The notes below the pieces were generated by a model. That model was not told the DNA's origin. It searched no databases and saw nothing but the letters and a program-made list of their open reading frames with translations. 64,000 nucleotides of DNA from Scytalidium lignicola (Eukaryota > Ascomycota > Leotiomycetes): the NCBI GenBank assembly GCA_002812745.2, contig NCSJ02000149.1, forward strand, positions 1-64,000. The letters are read 5' to 3'. A program made the translations under genes and the position numbers. Shown here piece after piece: positions 1 through 11,467 of this stretch; the first letter of the stretch is position 1, and each line of letters starts with the position of its first letter.

Positions 1-3000
1 GTAAGTCAAACCACCTGTAATCTCGATTTGCGTTATCGTACTAGTACATCAGAAGGATGTATGAGGGCACTTTTGGTGGGCGATAACCGAGTTATAACGT
101 GATATCGGTAACTCCCCTAGGACATCATGATTTTGGCCTAGGGCTAGCTTCCGGATCATATTACTCTGCAACTGTGGCATGAAAACGTTTGATATTGAAG
201 TAGCTTATTGTCAAGGCTATGACGTAATTTGCATTCAATTTTGAAGTAATTTACAGTAGAGTTGAAGGTATGACAATGTAAAGCTTAATTTCAAGTACTT
301 AGCTTGTAATGTAATGTTTATTTAGCTTACACTTTATTTTACAGCTTTGCATGAAAGCTTCTAATTGGCTAAATGAATTAAGCTAAGCTTACTTTAACTT
401 AATTAATCCTTGAAATGTTTATATGTGTATATATCTACTTCTAAAAGCTATGATTACATTATACTCTTTTTAAAGTATTTATAACTTTACTTAATAATAC
501 CCTAGCTCGTTTACATTCACTTTCTAGTTATAACACTACTGTACTATACACCTTTTCATCAGGAGGAGCCTTGATCACGTTAGCCAGCTGTTGAATCTTT
601 GTAATAAGGGTCTTCCTTCAGGAGTAAAACTAACACTCAGAAGTTATTGTAAGCCTTAAACGCCAACACAAGCTATACAACTTGTCCAACTTCTTAATTA
701 ACAACTGTCCTTGTAGTCTTATAGTCTACTCTTGCTAGAGCTTAAGGATAGTCTGGATAGTTTAGGACATGTAATACTATAGTAATAACACTTCAACAGC
801 TTATGCCAAGGCTATAACAAGTAATACAATAAGCTTGTTGGGCAAGGAAGAAGCTCTTGTTATAAAAGCTACTTAGTAACTCTTAAGCATAAAGTAGAAA
901 CTACCTTTAATAAACTTATTAAGAGTACTTGTAATTCTCTCTATTCTTTACTCAATTCAAATAATAAGAAGCTCCTCCAACGAGTAAAAGGCCTAAGTAT
1001 AAATAACTTAGCTATTCTAAATAACACCTGTCATTGTCTACAAACAATCATTGATAGCAAGAATAACTTTTTGAATAGTAATAATATGAAAGTCTTATTC
1101 TACAATTATAACAAAAGCCCTTTTAACCTTAAGCTTAAATACCTTGTATTCAGGAGTTTAAAAGACAAGGTCTTTAAATATAAGATGTCCTAAGAATTCC
1201 ATATGCTAGAGTATTAAATCTTATATATAAAGTATTAACTTTTAACTTTAACTTTACAAGTAACTAATAAATGCTTTTACAGCCTGTTAACAAGCTTATT
1301 CATATATACTTATAAGAATACAGACTATAACTTTTGTATAAATTTTAAAAACCCTTTAACTATTAGATTTAACTTTACTTACTTTGTAATGTTTAGTCTT
1401 TTTATGTAAGCTGCTTATTAATAGTTAATATCAAGCCAAATCCAGCTTAAAAGAAAGGATGAAGGTTGTATAGTTTCTTGTGGTAAAAAGTAACTTAATG
1501 CTCATTCTAAGTCAAAATCAGCAATGTTATACATAAATGTACATAATAAAGTAATTAAATAATAATTAATTATTTGATTAGCATTCTAGTAATTACTATA
1601 ACAGATTTAGTCTTCTGAAACCCTATTCAATTTAGCTAATCAAGCTCTTGAAACATACTTAACATATGTTGNTTTTTAAGCTTTTAATACTTACTTTAAC
1701 ATATAACCATTAAGTCTAAGATAATACAATATTGTCACTTAATAATTTAATTAAATGAATATTATCCCTCTTCAGAACTTTAATATTATACTAGTCTTGA
1801 CTTATACAGAAACAAGGAAATAACTCTTCTGAACAATACTATTACCAGAAGAAGTAAGTGGTTAAAGCATTTATAAAGTAAGAATGATGATCTTAATAAC
1901 ATAAAGCAACTCTATATTCAAGATGTTTATACTGGTTAGTCTTACCTTAGTTTATAACTATAACTAAACACTAGTTAATACTATTAAGGCCTTTGTTTGG
2001 CAGTGACATTGAAAAGAAGTTTAGTAATTCTATAAGCAAGCAATTACTTAGTCTTAACAACATAGAATTGTTAAAGAGAAAGTAAAGTTAGGTTCTAAAT
2101 AACTAGTTTGTATAATTCTCACCCAAGCTTTACTACTAGACCTTTTAAGTAAGATCAAGGATCTGAAAAGTTGTATATCCATCTTTAATAGTAGTTAAGC
2201 CTTAGTCTTCAAATTCAACTTGATGTCGTTGGTACTAACTATAAGCAATTGACGTTTATAAGGTTGTCAAAGTTACTTGTTAAGGCTGATCAGCTGAATG
2301 AAAGCCTAAGGAGGTCTAGTAAGCCTAAAGCTTGTTAATAACTATACAGTAGCCTTGAACTATATTGTACATGAGTACCAGATCAGAGCAAGACTTGTTA
2401 TTGTCTCCTTCTAGTACAGGAATAACATTGGCATAGCCCTTCCTTTGCTTGAGTGGCAAGGTAGAAGGCAAAGGTAATTCAGCTTTCCTTTTGCGCTATT
2501 GCTTTTCAGCCTCAAGACGATGTCCTTGTTTTAGAGTACAACTAGCTACTTTGTCCTTGATAAAAAGTAACAACTTGCCTTTGTCCACATAGTCTCCCGG
2601 AAGGTATTTGCCACCTTTCTTAAAGCTTATCTTTTTGTACTATGCCTGCAAGACAAGGGATCAATTAAGGCCTAAGGACAGTACAACAAGGGTACACAAC
2701 TTACCTTCCATTCTCTCTGTTTTAGCTCATAGTTTTTAGCTGTATTTGGAGGCCTATGAGTTCTATGGTACTCCAGAACCTCGTCCAGGGCCTGCTGAAT
2801 GGCAATATCCTCTGCCCAGTCAGGCTCAGGCTCTGGCTCAGGATCTGGCTCAAGCTCTGGCTCAGGCTCCGGCTCGGGCCCAGGCTCAGGGCCCAGCTGA
2901 GCAGGAGGCCAGGCGGCCGTAGGCAGGAGGCTCAGGAGCCGGTCCATGGCCCTGTCTACGCTCAGAATGAGGGTAGTGGCAGTGCGCAACAGCGCATCGG

Positions 3001-3145
3001 CTTCAGGAAGGGGCCTAGCAGCCATGGGAGTCAGCTTCAACAGCTCGGACAGCTTCAATTCGGGCTCAATTGGCTCCGCTGGCTCCCTTCGAGGGGCAGC
3101 AGGAGGTGGGAGGGCAAGCTGGCTAGCCATGGCCGTAGCAGCCAC
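1..3145 (-). mobile_element. RIP-degraded Crypton-type (tyrosine recombinase/GCR1_C) element
   Basis: The gene starts at 3145 and runs leftwards. Exon 1 encodes an Ala/Pro/Glu-rich leader with an E-P dipeptide run, ending in the recombinase-type motif NTAKNYELKQREWK. A GT-AG intron (2646-2704) follows. Exon 2 continues with a TAG where Trp is expected and then GKYLPGDYVDKGKLLLFIKD, typical of the N-terminal arm of fungal Crypton/Ndc10-like recombinases. Around 555-730 the minus frame gives a GCR1_C-like block (LLIKKLDKLY..CWRLR...FYS.RKTLITKI). From about 2640 leftwards base composition falls abruptly to about 70% AT, and the frame is broken by TAG/TAA stops explicable by C-to-T or G-to-A changes. 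The element is inactive. The left end lies outside the window or is not visible. The family assignment rests on motif recognition and could equally be called a GCR1_C/Ndc10-domain transposon-derived gene. Confidence 0.7.
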
Positions 3146-3179
3146 CCAGCAACTTTGTACGCACCGTTACAGACCGTAA

Positions 3180-3656
3180 GAGACGCGTCTGGGAGTCTGA
3201 GGGCTCGCGCGCCCGTAGACCTCATACATCACCCGTAAACGAGTAACTGGCTCGATAACTCCCGCAAAAACACCCCTGAAAGAACCCTGTTACTGAGGGC
3301 GCTAGGGCCCGGAAATTGCGCGTTTTATATGGCAAACCCCCTGGTCCTCCGAGGCCGCTGTTACCGGCTAAGGGTAATCGGGCGTCACCCAGTGACGCCC
3401 AGACCTCATACACCATCAAGAGTCTGTCTCTGTAATTACTACACAATTTTATGCGTAGTAGCCTCACCTTTGCGCTCTGACCTCTGACATAAACATAATC
3501 TTATATAAGCAATCCACAGCTGAGGTCTGAACGCATCGACTCGGCCACTACACTTAAAATAAACTACAGTAACGCTTCCGTAAATAGCATCCATCACAGA
3601 TAACGAGGCATAGTAGTTTAATAATAAAGAATAGCGGCCTCCAAAATACTCCCTCA
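3180..3656. other. intergenic flank of the Crypton relic, no gene seen
   Basis: This is mixed-composition DNA without a convincing coding frame. A phrase close to AGACCTCATACA occurs twice (about 3218 and 3401). It may be the 5' flank or end of the element to its left. Confidence 0.4.
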
Positions 3657-4037
3657 CTATAGCATCCGCTCGACCCATTGCGCGCGCGAAGGCCCCGGAT
3701 CAAACGGATCGCCGAAATACTGGGTCTCGCGCGTCACCTTTCCATCGAGGAACTCCATGATGCTCACGGTATAAGAAGGCCGCCCGTCATAGTTTAGAAC
3801 ATATTCAGTGACCCAGAGGTCGCCCGTGCCGATTATCCGGCGCACCGTGAAGCGTTTTCGGTTTGGCTGCGCAGTGCGAGACGCTTGAATCTCCTGCCGC
3901 CCGCGGATGCGCTCGCCCGACTGAGGATATTCGAGCACCGCGTCTTCTTGGTAAATTTGGTGCTCCCTCTCGAAGTCGTTCGCATCAGAGGCGGCCCAGT
4001 GGCGCTCCAGAGCCGCTCGAATCTCTTGCTCTTCCAT
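3657..4037 (-). CDS. SnoaL-like / NTF2-fold small protein, bacterial-type
   Basis: This is an intronless 126-residue frame starting at MEEQEIRAALERHW. Residues about 5-30 form the N-terminal helix (ALERHWAASDANDFE), followed by the EDAVLEYPQSGERIRGR segment and a beta-rich half with TVRRIIGTGDLWVTEYVL and a VSIMEF..GKVTRETQYF signature. This is the cone-shaped alpha+beta fold of SnoaL-like/nuclear-transport-factor-2-family proteins, which includes polyketide cyclases and small hydrolases. The substrate cannot be read from sequence. It is GC-rich, lacks introns, and its wording is very close to soil-bacterial family members, unlike everything around it. It lies between a dead transposon and a decayed kinase. 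Horizontal acquisition from a bacterium is the inference. It appears intact. Confidence 0.8.
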   Translation of the reverse strand: MEEQEIRAALERHWAASDANDFEREHQIYQEDAVLEYPQSGERIRGRQEIQASRTAQPNRKRFTVRRIIGTGDLWVTEYVLNYDGRPSYTVSIMEFLDGKVTRETQYFGDPFDPGPSRAQWVERML

Positions 4038-4038
4038 A

Positions 4039-4354
4039 TTAGATCTCCTTGATTGTTACCGTCGATGTTGAGGGTGAGGGGGGAAAGGTGAGAAAGTTAA
4101 GAGCGATATGACGAGGAAAGAGGAGGGGTTCTATAGATGACGTCGAAAAGCGGCCGCCTGCATGAAGCGACGGCGTTAACTTTGGATAGGCGCACACCAG
4201 CCCGCATGCAACCTCACTAACCCGCACAATGCAAACCCTACTAGAATCACGATATCGACGCACGTCAACTGCAGATGCTGGTCCCTGATAACGACGTTTT
4301 ACAACTACACTTGATAACTATTTCACAATAACTAGCTCATTAGCTGCAGAGCAC
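4039..4354. other. divergent intergenic region between SnoaL-like gene and pseudokinase
   Basis: This 316-bp stretch lies between two divergent starts and presumably carries both promoters. It holds a GC-rich patch (about 4140-4210) and no convincing gene. Confidence 0.4.
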
Positions 4355-5671
4355 ATGGATGAGATAACACCTGCAATACTACCCAGAGACTATGATTCCA
4401 ACCAAGAACTAGGGCCAATCGCGTCTGACCAGAGCTTACCTGCTGCATTTGATGAGAATGAGCAAGGAGATGAAGCTAACAATGGCTCAAATATACCTCG
4501 CAGAAAATGGGATCCACGACATTTCGAATTTCTTGCAACCTTNAAAAAAAGGAAGTCGCGCTACAATCTGCCTGGTCGAGTCATCACAGACACAACAGCT
4601 GTATGCAATGAAAGTCAAGAGTAAAAGGTTTTTACAAGTAACTTCGGAGATAGAGTCCATCAACACAGAGAAAGCACTACTGCTACTGATGAGAAGGGGA
4701 AAACATCCCTTTATAGTTGACGTCTTCGGCGGATTTCAAACACAATCACATGTCATGCTATATCTGGAATTTTGCCAAGGCGGCAACCTTATGCACCATA
4801 TCAGAACCGGCGGGCAGTTTAACATAGAACGAGCGAGGTAACTCTACCTTTTTGTTTAGAATTGCTAGACGCTCATTCTGAGATCCAGATTTTACGCTGC
4901 CGAGGTGTGTCTCGCGCTTAAATGGTTCCATGGCATGAATCTGCTTTATAGAAGTTTAAGCCTGTATCACACTTTGCTTGGACTTGATGGACATATCAAA
5001 TTAGTAGACTTCAGTGTCTCAAAGATTGATATTCAGCCTGAAATCAGAACTAAATCATTTTGCGGTACATCTGAATTCGTGCCTCCAGAAGTAAGGGCAA
5101 TCATTGGCCATGAACCCCATTGTTCAATAAGACCCATTACTAATTACCGTTCAAAAGATGCTTTTGGACCATCCGTACAATTCATCCGTCGATTGGTGGC
5201 AATTAGGGATTATCACCTACCAAATGCTTACCGGGCTATCGCCATTTCGAGGTGTTAACGAAGATGAAATCTATGACTCGATACTAGCGGGAAAACCATC
5301 ATTTCCCGCCTACATGACGAGGGATACAGTTGATTTCATTCAGAAGTTACTCAGTAAAGATCTAGAGAGACGTTTAGGATCTGGAATAAACGGAGCAGAT
5401 CAAGTTATGGCTCACGCATTCTTCACTGAAATAAACTGGGATGATTTGTATCATAAGCGAGTTTTGGCTCCTTTTATACCCACAGTAGCAAATCGTACAG
5501 ATGCAAGCAACTTCGGCTCGGAGGTTGGACCCCCAGATTCACCTGCGATTATCAACATCTCGGAGAGTATGTCTGCGGAAACCTTCAATCGGACTATTAC
5601 TGACAATGATCCTAGCATTAGCCCCAGAAGTACAGGAAATGTTCCAAGGATTTGAATTCACTGCAGAATAA
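4355..5671 (+). pseudogene. PKC-like AGC-family pseudokinase, frameshifted at C-terminus
   Basis: Exons are 4355-4837, 4889-5090 and 5158 onwards, with introns 4838-4888 and 5091-5157. The product is a lone AGC kinase domain resembling the C-terminal catalytic half of fungal protein kinase C; all PKC regulatory domains are absent. The ATP lysine survives (LYAMKV) and so does a PPE motif, but the glycine loop is lost (LKKGSRATICL), the catalytic loop reads LLYRSLSLYHTLL (Asp to Ser, Lys to Ser, Asn to Thr) and DFG reads DFS, so no phosphotransfer is expected. The lobe DHPYNSSVDWWQLGIITYQM and the tail LAPFIP are well kept. N at 4543 is an extra base; without it the three exons sum to 1182 nt. 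The frame stops at 5655, while the AGC hydrophobic motif (MFQGFEFTAE, stop 5669-5671) lies in the +1 frame, implying a further frameshift near 5600. It is best read as a decaying partial duplicate. Confidence 0.75.
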
Positions 5672-6832
5672 GGAGTCCTGTTTTCAGAGTAGCAGCTGGT
5701 ATTCTAGAGGCCACTATACTTAGTTACAAATCTACGATCGTGTTATTCAAGAATCGAGCTGCTTGTATAAATCCTCCCGGTTCTAGCCCATGTTAAAGAA
5801 TAATAGATAAAAGCTACATCGAGCAAGCGGGCAGGTATTGATTCAATCGAGTTTCAAATGACGTAGTATGTGAGTGCATGCCTCATGGTGGCACATTTGT
5901 ACTCTTATTTCGACCGTTGGTTACACCATTCTCATCAATTTTCTTTAATCCTTAATTCTGCCCTTCCTTAATCTTCTCTTCCTCATGTTTACCCCAAATG
6001 TCGATTGGTGCCCAGCGACACAGTAATGAATGAATGATCGATTAAGGAGAGGATCGGGAAGAGAGCGTAGAGAGTGGTTTTATGTACAGGAAAAGGAGTA
6101 AGAGCTAGCATGAATAAGCAGACCTTAATAGCACGCGATCACCAATTGACACCAAGGCGTTTACGGCGATCTGGTATTGGAGTAGGGGATAGTACAATAC
6201 CGTCTCGTAGAGCACGCTAAGAAGCTGCTGAGCCTTGAAGTTTGACTAGCAGTCTCTTTCCATCGGAGAGCTCGACTGGACGGCGATCAAAAAGAGGAAG
6301 GACAGCGCATTTGTCACTCATATCGAAAAGATATATACTATTATGAACAAACCAGAGGTAGCTGTGGAACCCTCCGAGTTATTACAGTTTTTACGGCTAT
6401 GCCCAGAGGAGCTTGATTATGATATGCAGGAAATTTGGAATGCATTTTCCCTGTTATATTTGACTCTTGTTAACCTTTTATCCAGACGAACTTCTAAGCG
6501 AGGTCTCTTTCACGAGGCCACATTATGCTTAAACTTAGGCATAACCAGTACATAAGGAGGGAAAAAGATAAGGACAGTCAGGTCAGGTGATTAGCTGCCT
6601 TGATATCAAATAAATGCATTTCGAAGATTAATTTCAGATCAGATCCTGTTAGTGGTTCTTTCTGTATCTGGGCTCCAATTTTCCTACTTTTCGGGCCACT
6701 CGGCTGCCTGGTTCTGCCTGGCTGCCCCCTTTTTTGATGCTTGGCGGTGGCGGTGGGAAATGAGGGAGTCCAACATAAAAGGGTATCTCGGCTTCCTCGA
6801 CCCTTTTTCCATTGTCGGAAGGGGGAACGTGG
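5672..6832. other. intergenic, no supported gene
   Basis: There is no RNA gene or clear coding exon. A 70-codon frame (6343-6555, plus) resembles nothing recognised. The minus strand around 6120-6320 reads as protein-like text with stops (for example VLSPTPIPDRRKRLGVNW) and might be a gene relic. Confidence 0.4.
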
Positions 6833-9075
6833 ATGGCGATAGACTTCAGATACGTAGTGACATTCCTAATAGGGGCTATTCTCATTACTGTCCTCCGAGA
6901 AAGAATGGCGAACCGAGAGCCACGGCCACAGTTCCGCAGCGTTACCGCAGAAGATGCAGAGAAGCCCGACCGTACGTATTCGAGGGGGATCACGTGAATG
7001 CCCCTTCCCTATCACATCCAAACTGACTATTTCACTAGCTGGAGGACCAGCTTGGGAGGTCTCAACTATCACACGCTTCATGACGGCTGCGATATCCGGT
7101 TCCATGCCAGGAGGAGAGCAAACAAACCAGACCCTCTTCCCGGAGGAATACATGCCCTATTTCGCTCAGAAGTATGTTGACTGGGCGCCTGAGCCCTGGA
7201 GCAAACTTCCCGCTCCAGAAACAGATATGGGGCCGCTAATGGGCAGCTTTAATGTCCCTGGTGACTCGCCGCCACCCATTTTTCGTATTATGTTTGCTAT
7301 TGGAGAGATGGATAGGATGTTCAGTATGGCAATGGATTTACAATCTAATCAGATAGCGCCGAGTTTGAAGGCGATGAAATCGAGAGTATGTTTGTCGTTC
7401 ACACCCCCAACCAAAGCATGAAATTTGTTGTTTGATAATTATATTCATGTGACCTGACAGATCTGGTTTGGTCTTGCTCCGGTACCTGATGCGCGTTGGC
7501 GAGCCAAGGGGCTGGATAAGATGGATAATATCGAAGAAGCGATAGCTATCATTCAACTCGTTGTTGATGTGTTTAAGCATTGGACAAAACCTGAAGTCCA
7601 TGGAAATTTGCGTACGACCCACAACAAGGTATGGACGGAGTATGATGTATTTCAAGACGCCATCGTTGGTTTGAAACAACAACAAGGAGAGCCTGCTCCG
7701 GATTTCAATATCGCTAAGTTATGGCAGGAATATGTTAAGTAAGTCATACGGTCATTCAGTCCTCTTAAGTAATCTTACTCATCAAACCCCAGACTCCTCT
7801 TCCAGTACCAAGAAACACAAGTCCGAGCCTGGGCCTTCACCCGCCTCAACAAGCTCTTTACCATCTGGAAAGACCACTTTGCCCAGAGAATGAATTCTGG
7901 ACGCGTCATTAGCGCAACGCATGGCACAATCCTCATCGACCATTGGGCACTCATGGTCCTGAACAAACTACTAGATCTCTACGCTGATGCTGAGATATAC
8001 CTACGAACGAGCACCCAAGGATTCGCCCTTATTGAAGGCATTGACCAGCGCCTCATAGGCGCCATCACGCTGGAGAAGAGCGTGCAGGAACTTAATGCTA
8101 TCACAGCTTCAATTGAAAATACTAGACAGACTATGCTGAGAGGACTACTGGCTGCGGCTCTTCAGAGCCGTACGGCAGAGAGGAGATCGCTGCCCCAGCA
8201 GTTCCCTGCGTTCCTGGAATCGTCGAGTTTAGTGACTGATAGGGAGTTTTCTATGAAGTCATTAATGCATCAAATGATTGAACCCATGCCGTTCAAAGTG
8301 GAGGGTTGGATTCAAGAGTTAGCGAGTGATAAAGTTGAGAGCTTTGGGTATGTGATTTATAAGAATACTTATAAACCTACGAAGCAGGAGTGGGATACGT
8401 TCTTGACCAAGTTTGAGGAGGGGATTAATAGTGGTTGGGAAGGTGTCCTCGATCCTAATAATGCTAAAAGGAAGGCGAAGCTGCATTGGATCGATGGTGA
8501 AAAGGAACATATCCCGGAGGATGATGCTGAAGCTGTCAGGAGGTAGGTCTTATTAACTTAACCCTCCTGGAGGGACTCATTCCAACTAACTTGGGTTTCT
8601 CAGACACTTCAAAACTTTAATCGAAGGGCCCGACTTCAATCTGAAGGTGGCAAAGACTGCTTGTCTTGCAATCACCCCCTCCAGCTTCGAGTCCTTCTCA
8701 AAAACTCGAGCTGGGGACTATAAGGGCGATTACCGTGGATTTATAACCGTGGTTGATCCAGCTCACGGTGCAAACAAAACCGAAGCTCAATCAACCGCAG
8801 CAACCCAACGCACAGCACCCTCCAACTCTCGTTCCCAGACCGAATCTGCTTACACAGGAGATTTCAAGATCATAGACCAACTCCTTTGGACCGATCTCTA
8901 TGCTATGCATGTTGCTTCTGGTTCTCAGAGCCTGATGGCATATTGGACTTTGGCAGTGCAGCACCCGTGGGGTGTGTATGTTGGACCCACCACAGGTGTC
9001 AGGAGGAGGCAGTGGAGGGAGATGAGGAATGGTGTAGAGGGGGTTGCGAAGGTTTTATCTGGGAATAGAGCCTGA
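6833..9075 (+). CDS. hypothetical membrane-anchored protein, five exons
   Basis: Five exons (6833-6971, 7039-7385, 7461-7738, 7793-8542, 8604-9075) join through GT-AG introns of 54-75 bp to a 661-residue protein; the exon sum (1986 nt) is in frame. The N-terminus MAIDFRYVVTFLIGAILITV is a hydrophobic signal-anchor of about 18 residues, so the product probably sits in an internal or plasma membrane with a large soluble part. Readable landmarks include MPYFAQKYVDWAPEPWSKLP in exon 2, SATHGTILIDHWALMVLNKL in exon 4, and a C-terminal segment LLWTDLYAMHVASGSQSLMA followed by VQHPWGVYVG. I do not recognise the family and assign no activity. ATG 6833 is chosen as it begins the hydrophobic segment; the open frame extends slightly upstream without another ATG. 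Confidence 0.75.
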
Positions 9076-9688
9076 AGAGTTGCCTTTGGTACGGGAAGTT
9101 TGAAGCTTTGTTAACAAGGAGATACATTGGTAATATAAATCGTTTCTGAGCTAGCATTTGTGGGATACATCAAGTATATTTTGTAGGAAAGAGCAATATA
9201 TATCATAATTGGCGAATTTTAGTTCTCAAATATTCTCGTGGCATATGCTCTGGTGAAAACATCGTCTCAATGTCGCTTTACTTCTATGGTATCCACACCT
9301 GATTTAACAAAGAGTTGATGGTGTAGTTAAAATTAATTTACTATGCTTATTATCTTTCATGATTCTATTCCAATCTTCTACTGCTCCCAACGGTCTTATT
9401 ATTCTTTTACCCCTCTTTTGCTCTAGTAGCTGCGTCACGCGCTACATTTCCATATCAGGCAACAAGGCAGCGGCGATACCGGCGATACCGGCGATGCTAC
9501 GTGCAGATCCTTGAAGGAATGAAGAGAGAGAAGTAATTGGCGGTCGAATGGGAGTGAACGACCAATAACTATATATTGTACTAAATTCCTCCATATGCAG
9601 GCTTTAATTCCTCTTCCTTTACTTTGTATACATCTCATTATTTTGCCCAAGCACGAATTCAATTATTTTCTAGATCACTTGAACCAAC
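9076..9688. other. intergenic; short tandem repeat
   Basis: AT-rich intergenic DNA without coding frames. At 9472-9496 the 9-bp unit GGCGATACC is repeated nearly three times. Confidence 0.5.
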
Positions 9689-11076
9689 ATGAGTAGACAG
9701 TCCGATGAAAATCCGCAGACAGAGATCGAACTCCCTAGATATGATACAACAGATGAGGTTGAGGTTCGCTCTCTGCCTCCAGCAGATCGTGGGAGACAAG
9801 CATACTTGGTCTTGGCAGGATGCACTTTGATCCAGGCGCCTGTCTGGGGTGAGCAATGAAATTCTAGTACACACAAACTGCTCTAGATAGAGACTCATAC
9901 ATAAGGCGTAACTCTCCAGGCTACTCTCTCGCATTTGGAGTGTTTCAAGAATACTACACAACGCATAATAATGTAAAAGGCTCACCCGGAGCCATTGCTA
10001 CAGTCGGGACAACTCTCAACGGTCTCATGTATCTCATGATGCCGCTCTCATTCACCGCTCTCACCCGCTATCCATTTCTTCGTCCATATTGTGGTCCCGT
10101 GGGATTACTTATAACAGCATCTAGCCTTATTGGATCTGCCTATGCCACCAAAGTTTGGCATCTTCTCGCCAGCCAGGGTGTCCTATGCGCCATCGGATCG
10201 GGTCTTCTGTTCTCTCCTACAACTCTATATCTCGACGAATGGTTCATTGCACGGAAGGGTCTCGCATATGGCACCATTTGGGCAGGGAAGTCTGTTGGAG
10301 GCGTCGTCATCCCATTTATCATGTCCTCTCTTCTCACTAGATTTGGTCCGCGGGTCACATTACTTGCGTGGTCAGTCACGCTGGTGATTATTACGACACC
10401 TTTACTCTTCTTCCTTAAACCGCGAATCCCCATCTCAAACTCTGTACAACGGCGTCCTCTAGCTTGGGCTTTCTTAAAGATACCTATGTTTTGGATGCTT
10501 CAGGCCGGAAATATCATCCAGTCACTCGGATACTTGTTCCCGACAACCTATATAGCTTCGTATGCACATCTTCTTGGCCTTACGCCTCTAACTGGCGCCA
10601 TCCTCATCGCAGGCTTCTCTCTTGGCTCTGTTCCAGGTGCACTATTCCATGGCCTTCTCGGGGATCGTCTCAAGCCCACAAACGTAATTCTCATCTCATC
10701 AATCGGTTCAACGATATCTGTCCTCCTTCTTTGGGGTTTAGCGCGGGAAATCGTAGTGTTGGTCTTCTTTGTACTAATTTATGGTTTCTTCGCTGGTGGA
10801 TTTAGTTCTACATATCCTGGTATTTTGCATGAGATGAAGAGGGCGGACGAGACTGTTGATACCGGGCTTATAATGGGATTGTTGCTTGGAGGGAGAGGGG
10901 TAGGTTTTACGATTGGGGGACCGATAAGTGCAAGTCTATTAAAGGCGCGGTGGAGTGCAACGGGACCGTGGGCATACGATACCCAGTATGGTGCTATTAT
11001 TGTGTGTACTGCTGCTACAGCCTTTCTTGGAGGGTGGGGGTGGATGTGGAGAATGTTGAAGATCGTGCTTGCATGA
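9689..11076 (+). CDS. MFS transporter, monocarboxylate-porter-like
   Basis: Exon 1 (9689-9848) and exon 2 (9920-11076) are joined across a 71-bp intron, giving 438 residues. A polar N-terminal tail of about 40 residues precedes membrane segments beginning AYLVLAGCTLIQAPVWGYSL. The pattern GVFQEYYTTHN after the first helix is typical of fungal monocarboxylate-porter (MCT) type major facilitators. About 12 hydrophobic segments can be counted, with a central LKPRIPISNSVQRR loop. It probably moves a small organic acid or related metabolite across the plasma membrane; the substrate is unknown. Its neighbour is a convergent aldo-keto reductase. All splice junctions are canonical and the frame is intact. 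Confidence 0.85.
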
Positions 11077-11467
11077 ATGAATGAGACAGTTTTCGACATT
11101 TAACTGGACTGACGGTTCAGATATGGAGCAGAGTCACGCTTTTAAGTGAGATTCTATATCATATCCACAAAGTAGGTATAGCTTCGATTATCTTCCGGGA
11201 TAGTCAAAAAGTGACAGCTGAATCATCTGATTTTGAAATAGAGATAATGAAACAATAAACTTTTTAGTAATTTGATGGTTAAATTCTTGTGATCGCATTA
11301 TACAGAAATTCAGAATAAATGATAACATAATGCACAACTAATACAGAGGTACCTCAAAGTCTAATAAAATCCACGGTTGGCAGTGGCATTGTATTCAATA
11401 ATATCTAGGAAGATACCTCGCATATTTATAAGATATTTATCAAATCCTATAATCTTCAGTGATCTGT
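11077..11467. other. 3' intergenic region between convergent genes
   Basis: AT-rich DNA shared by the 3' ends of the MFS gene and the aldo-keto reductase. Nothing else seen. Confidence 0.5.

Noticed and set aside
2756..3238. 160-codon plus-strand ORF with Arg/Leu repeats
   Set aside because: It mirrors the Pro/Glu-repeat exon of the minus-strand Crypton-type gene; no protein-like features.
6343..6555. 70-codon ORF MNKPEVAVEPSELLQ...
   Set aside because: No homologous motif, no introns or neighbours to support it, and typical of random frames in this region.
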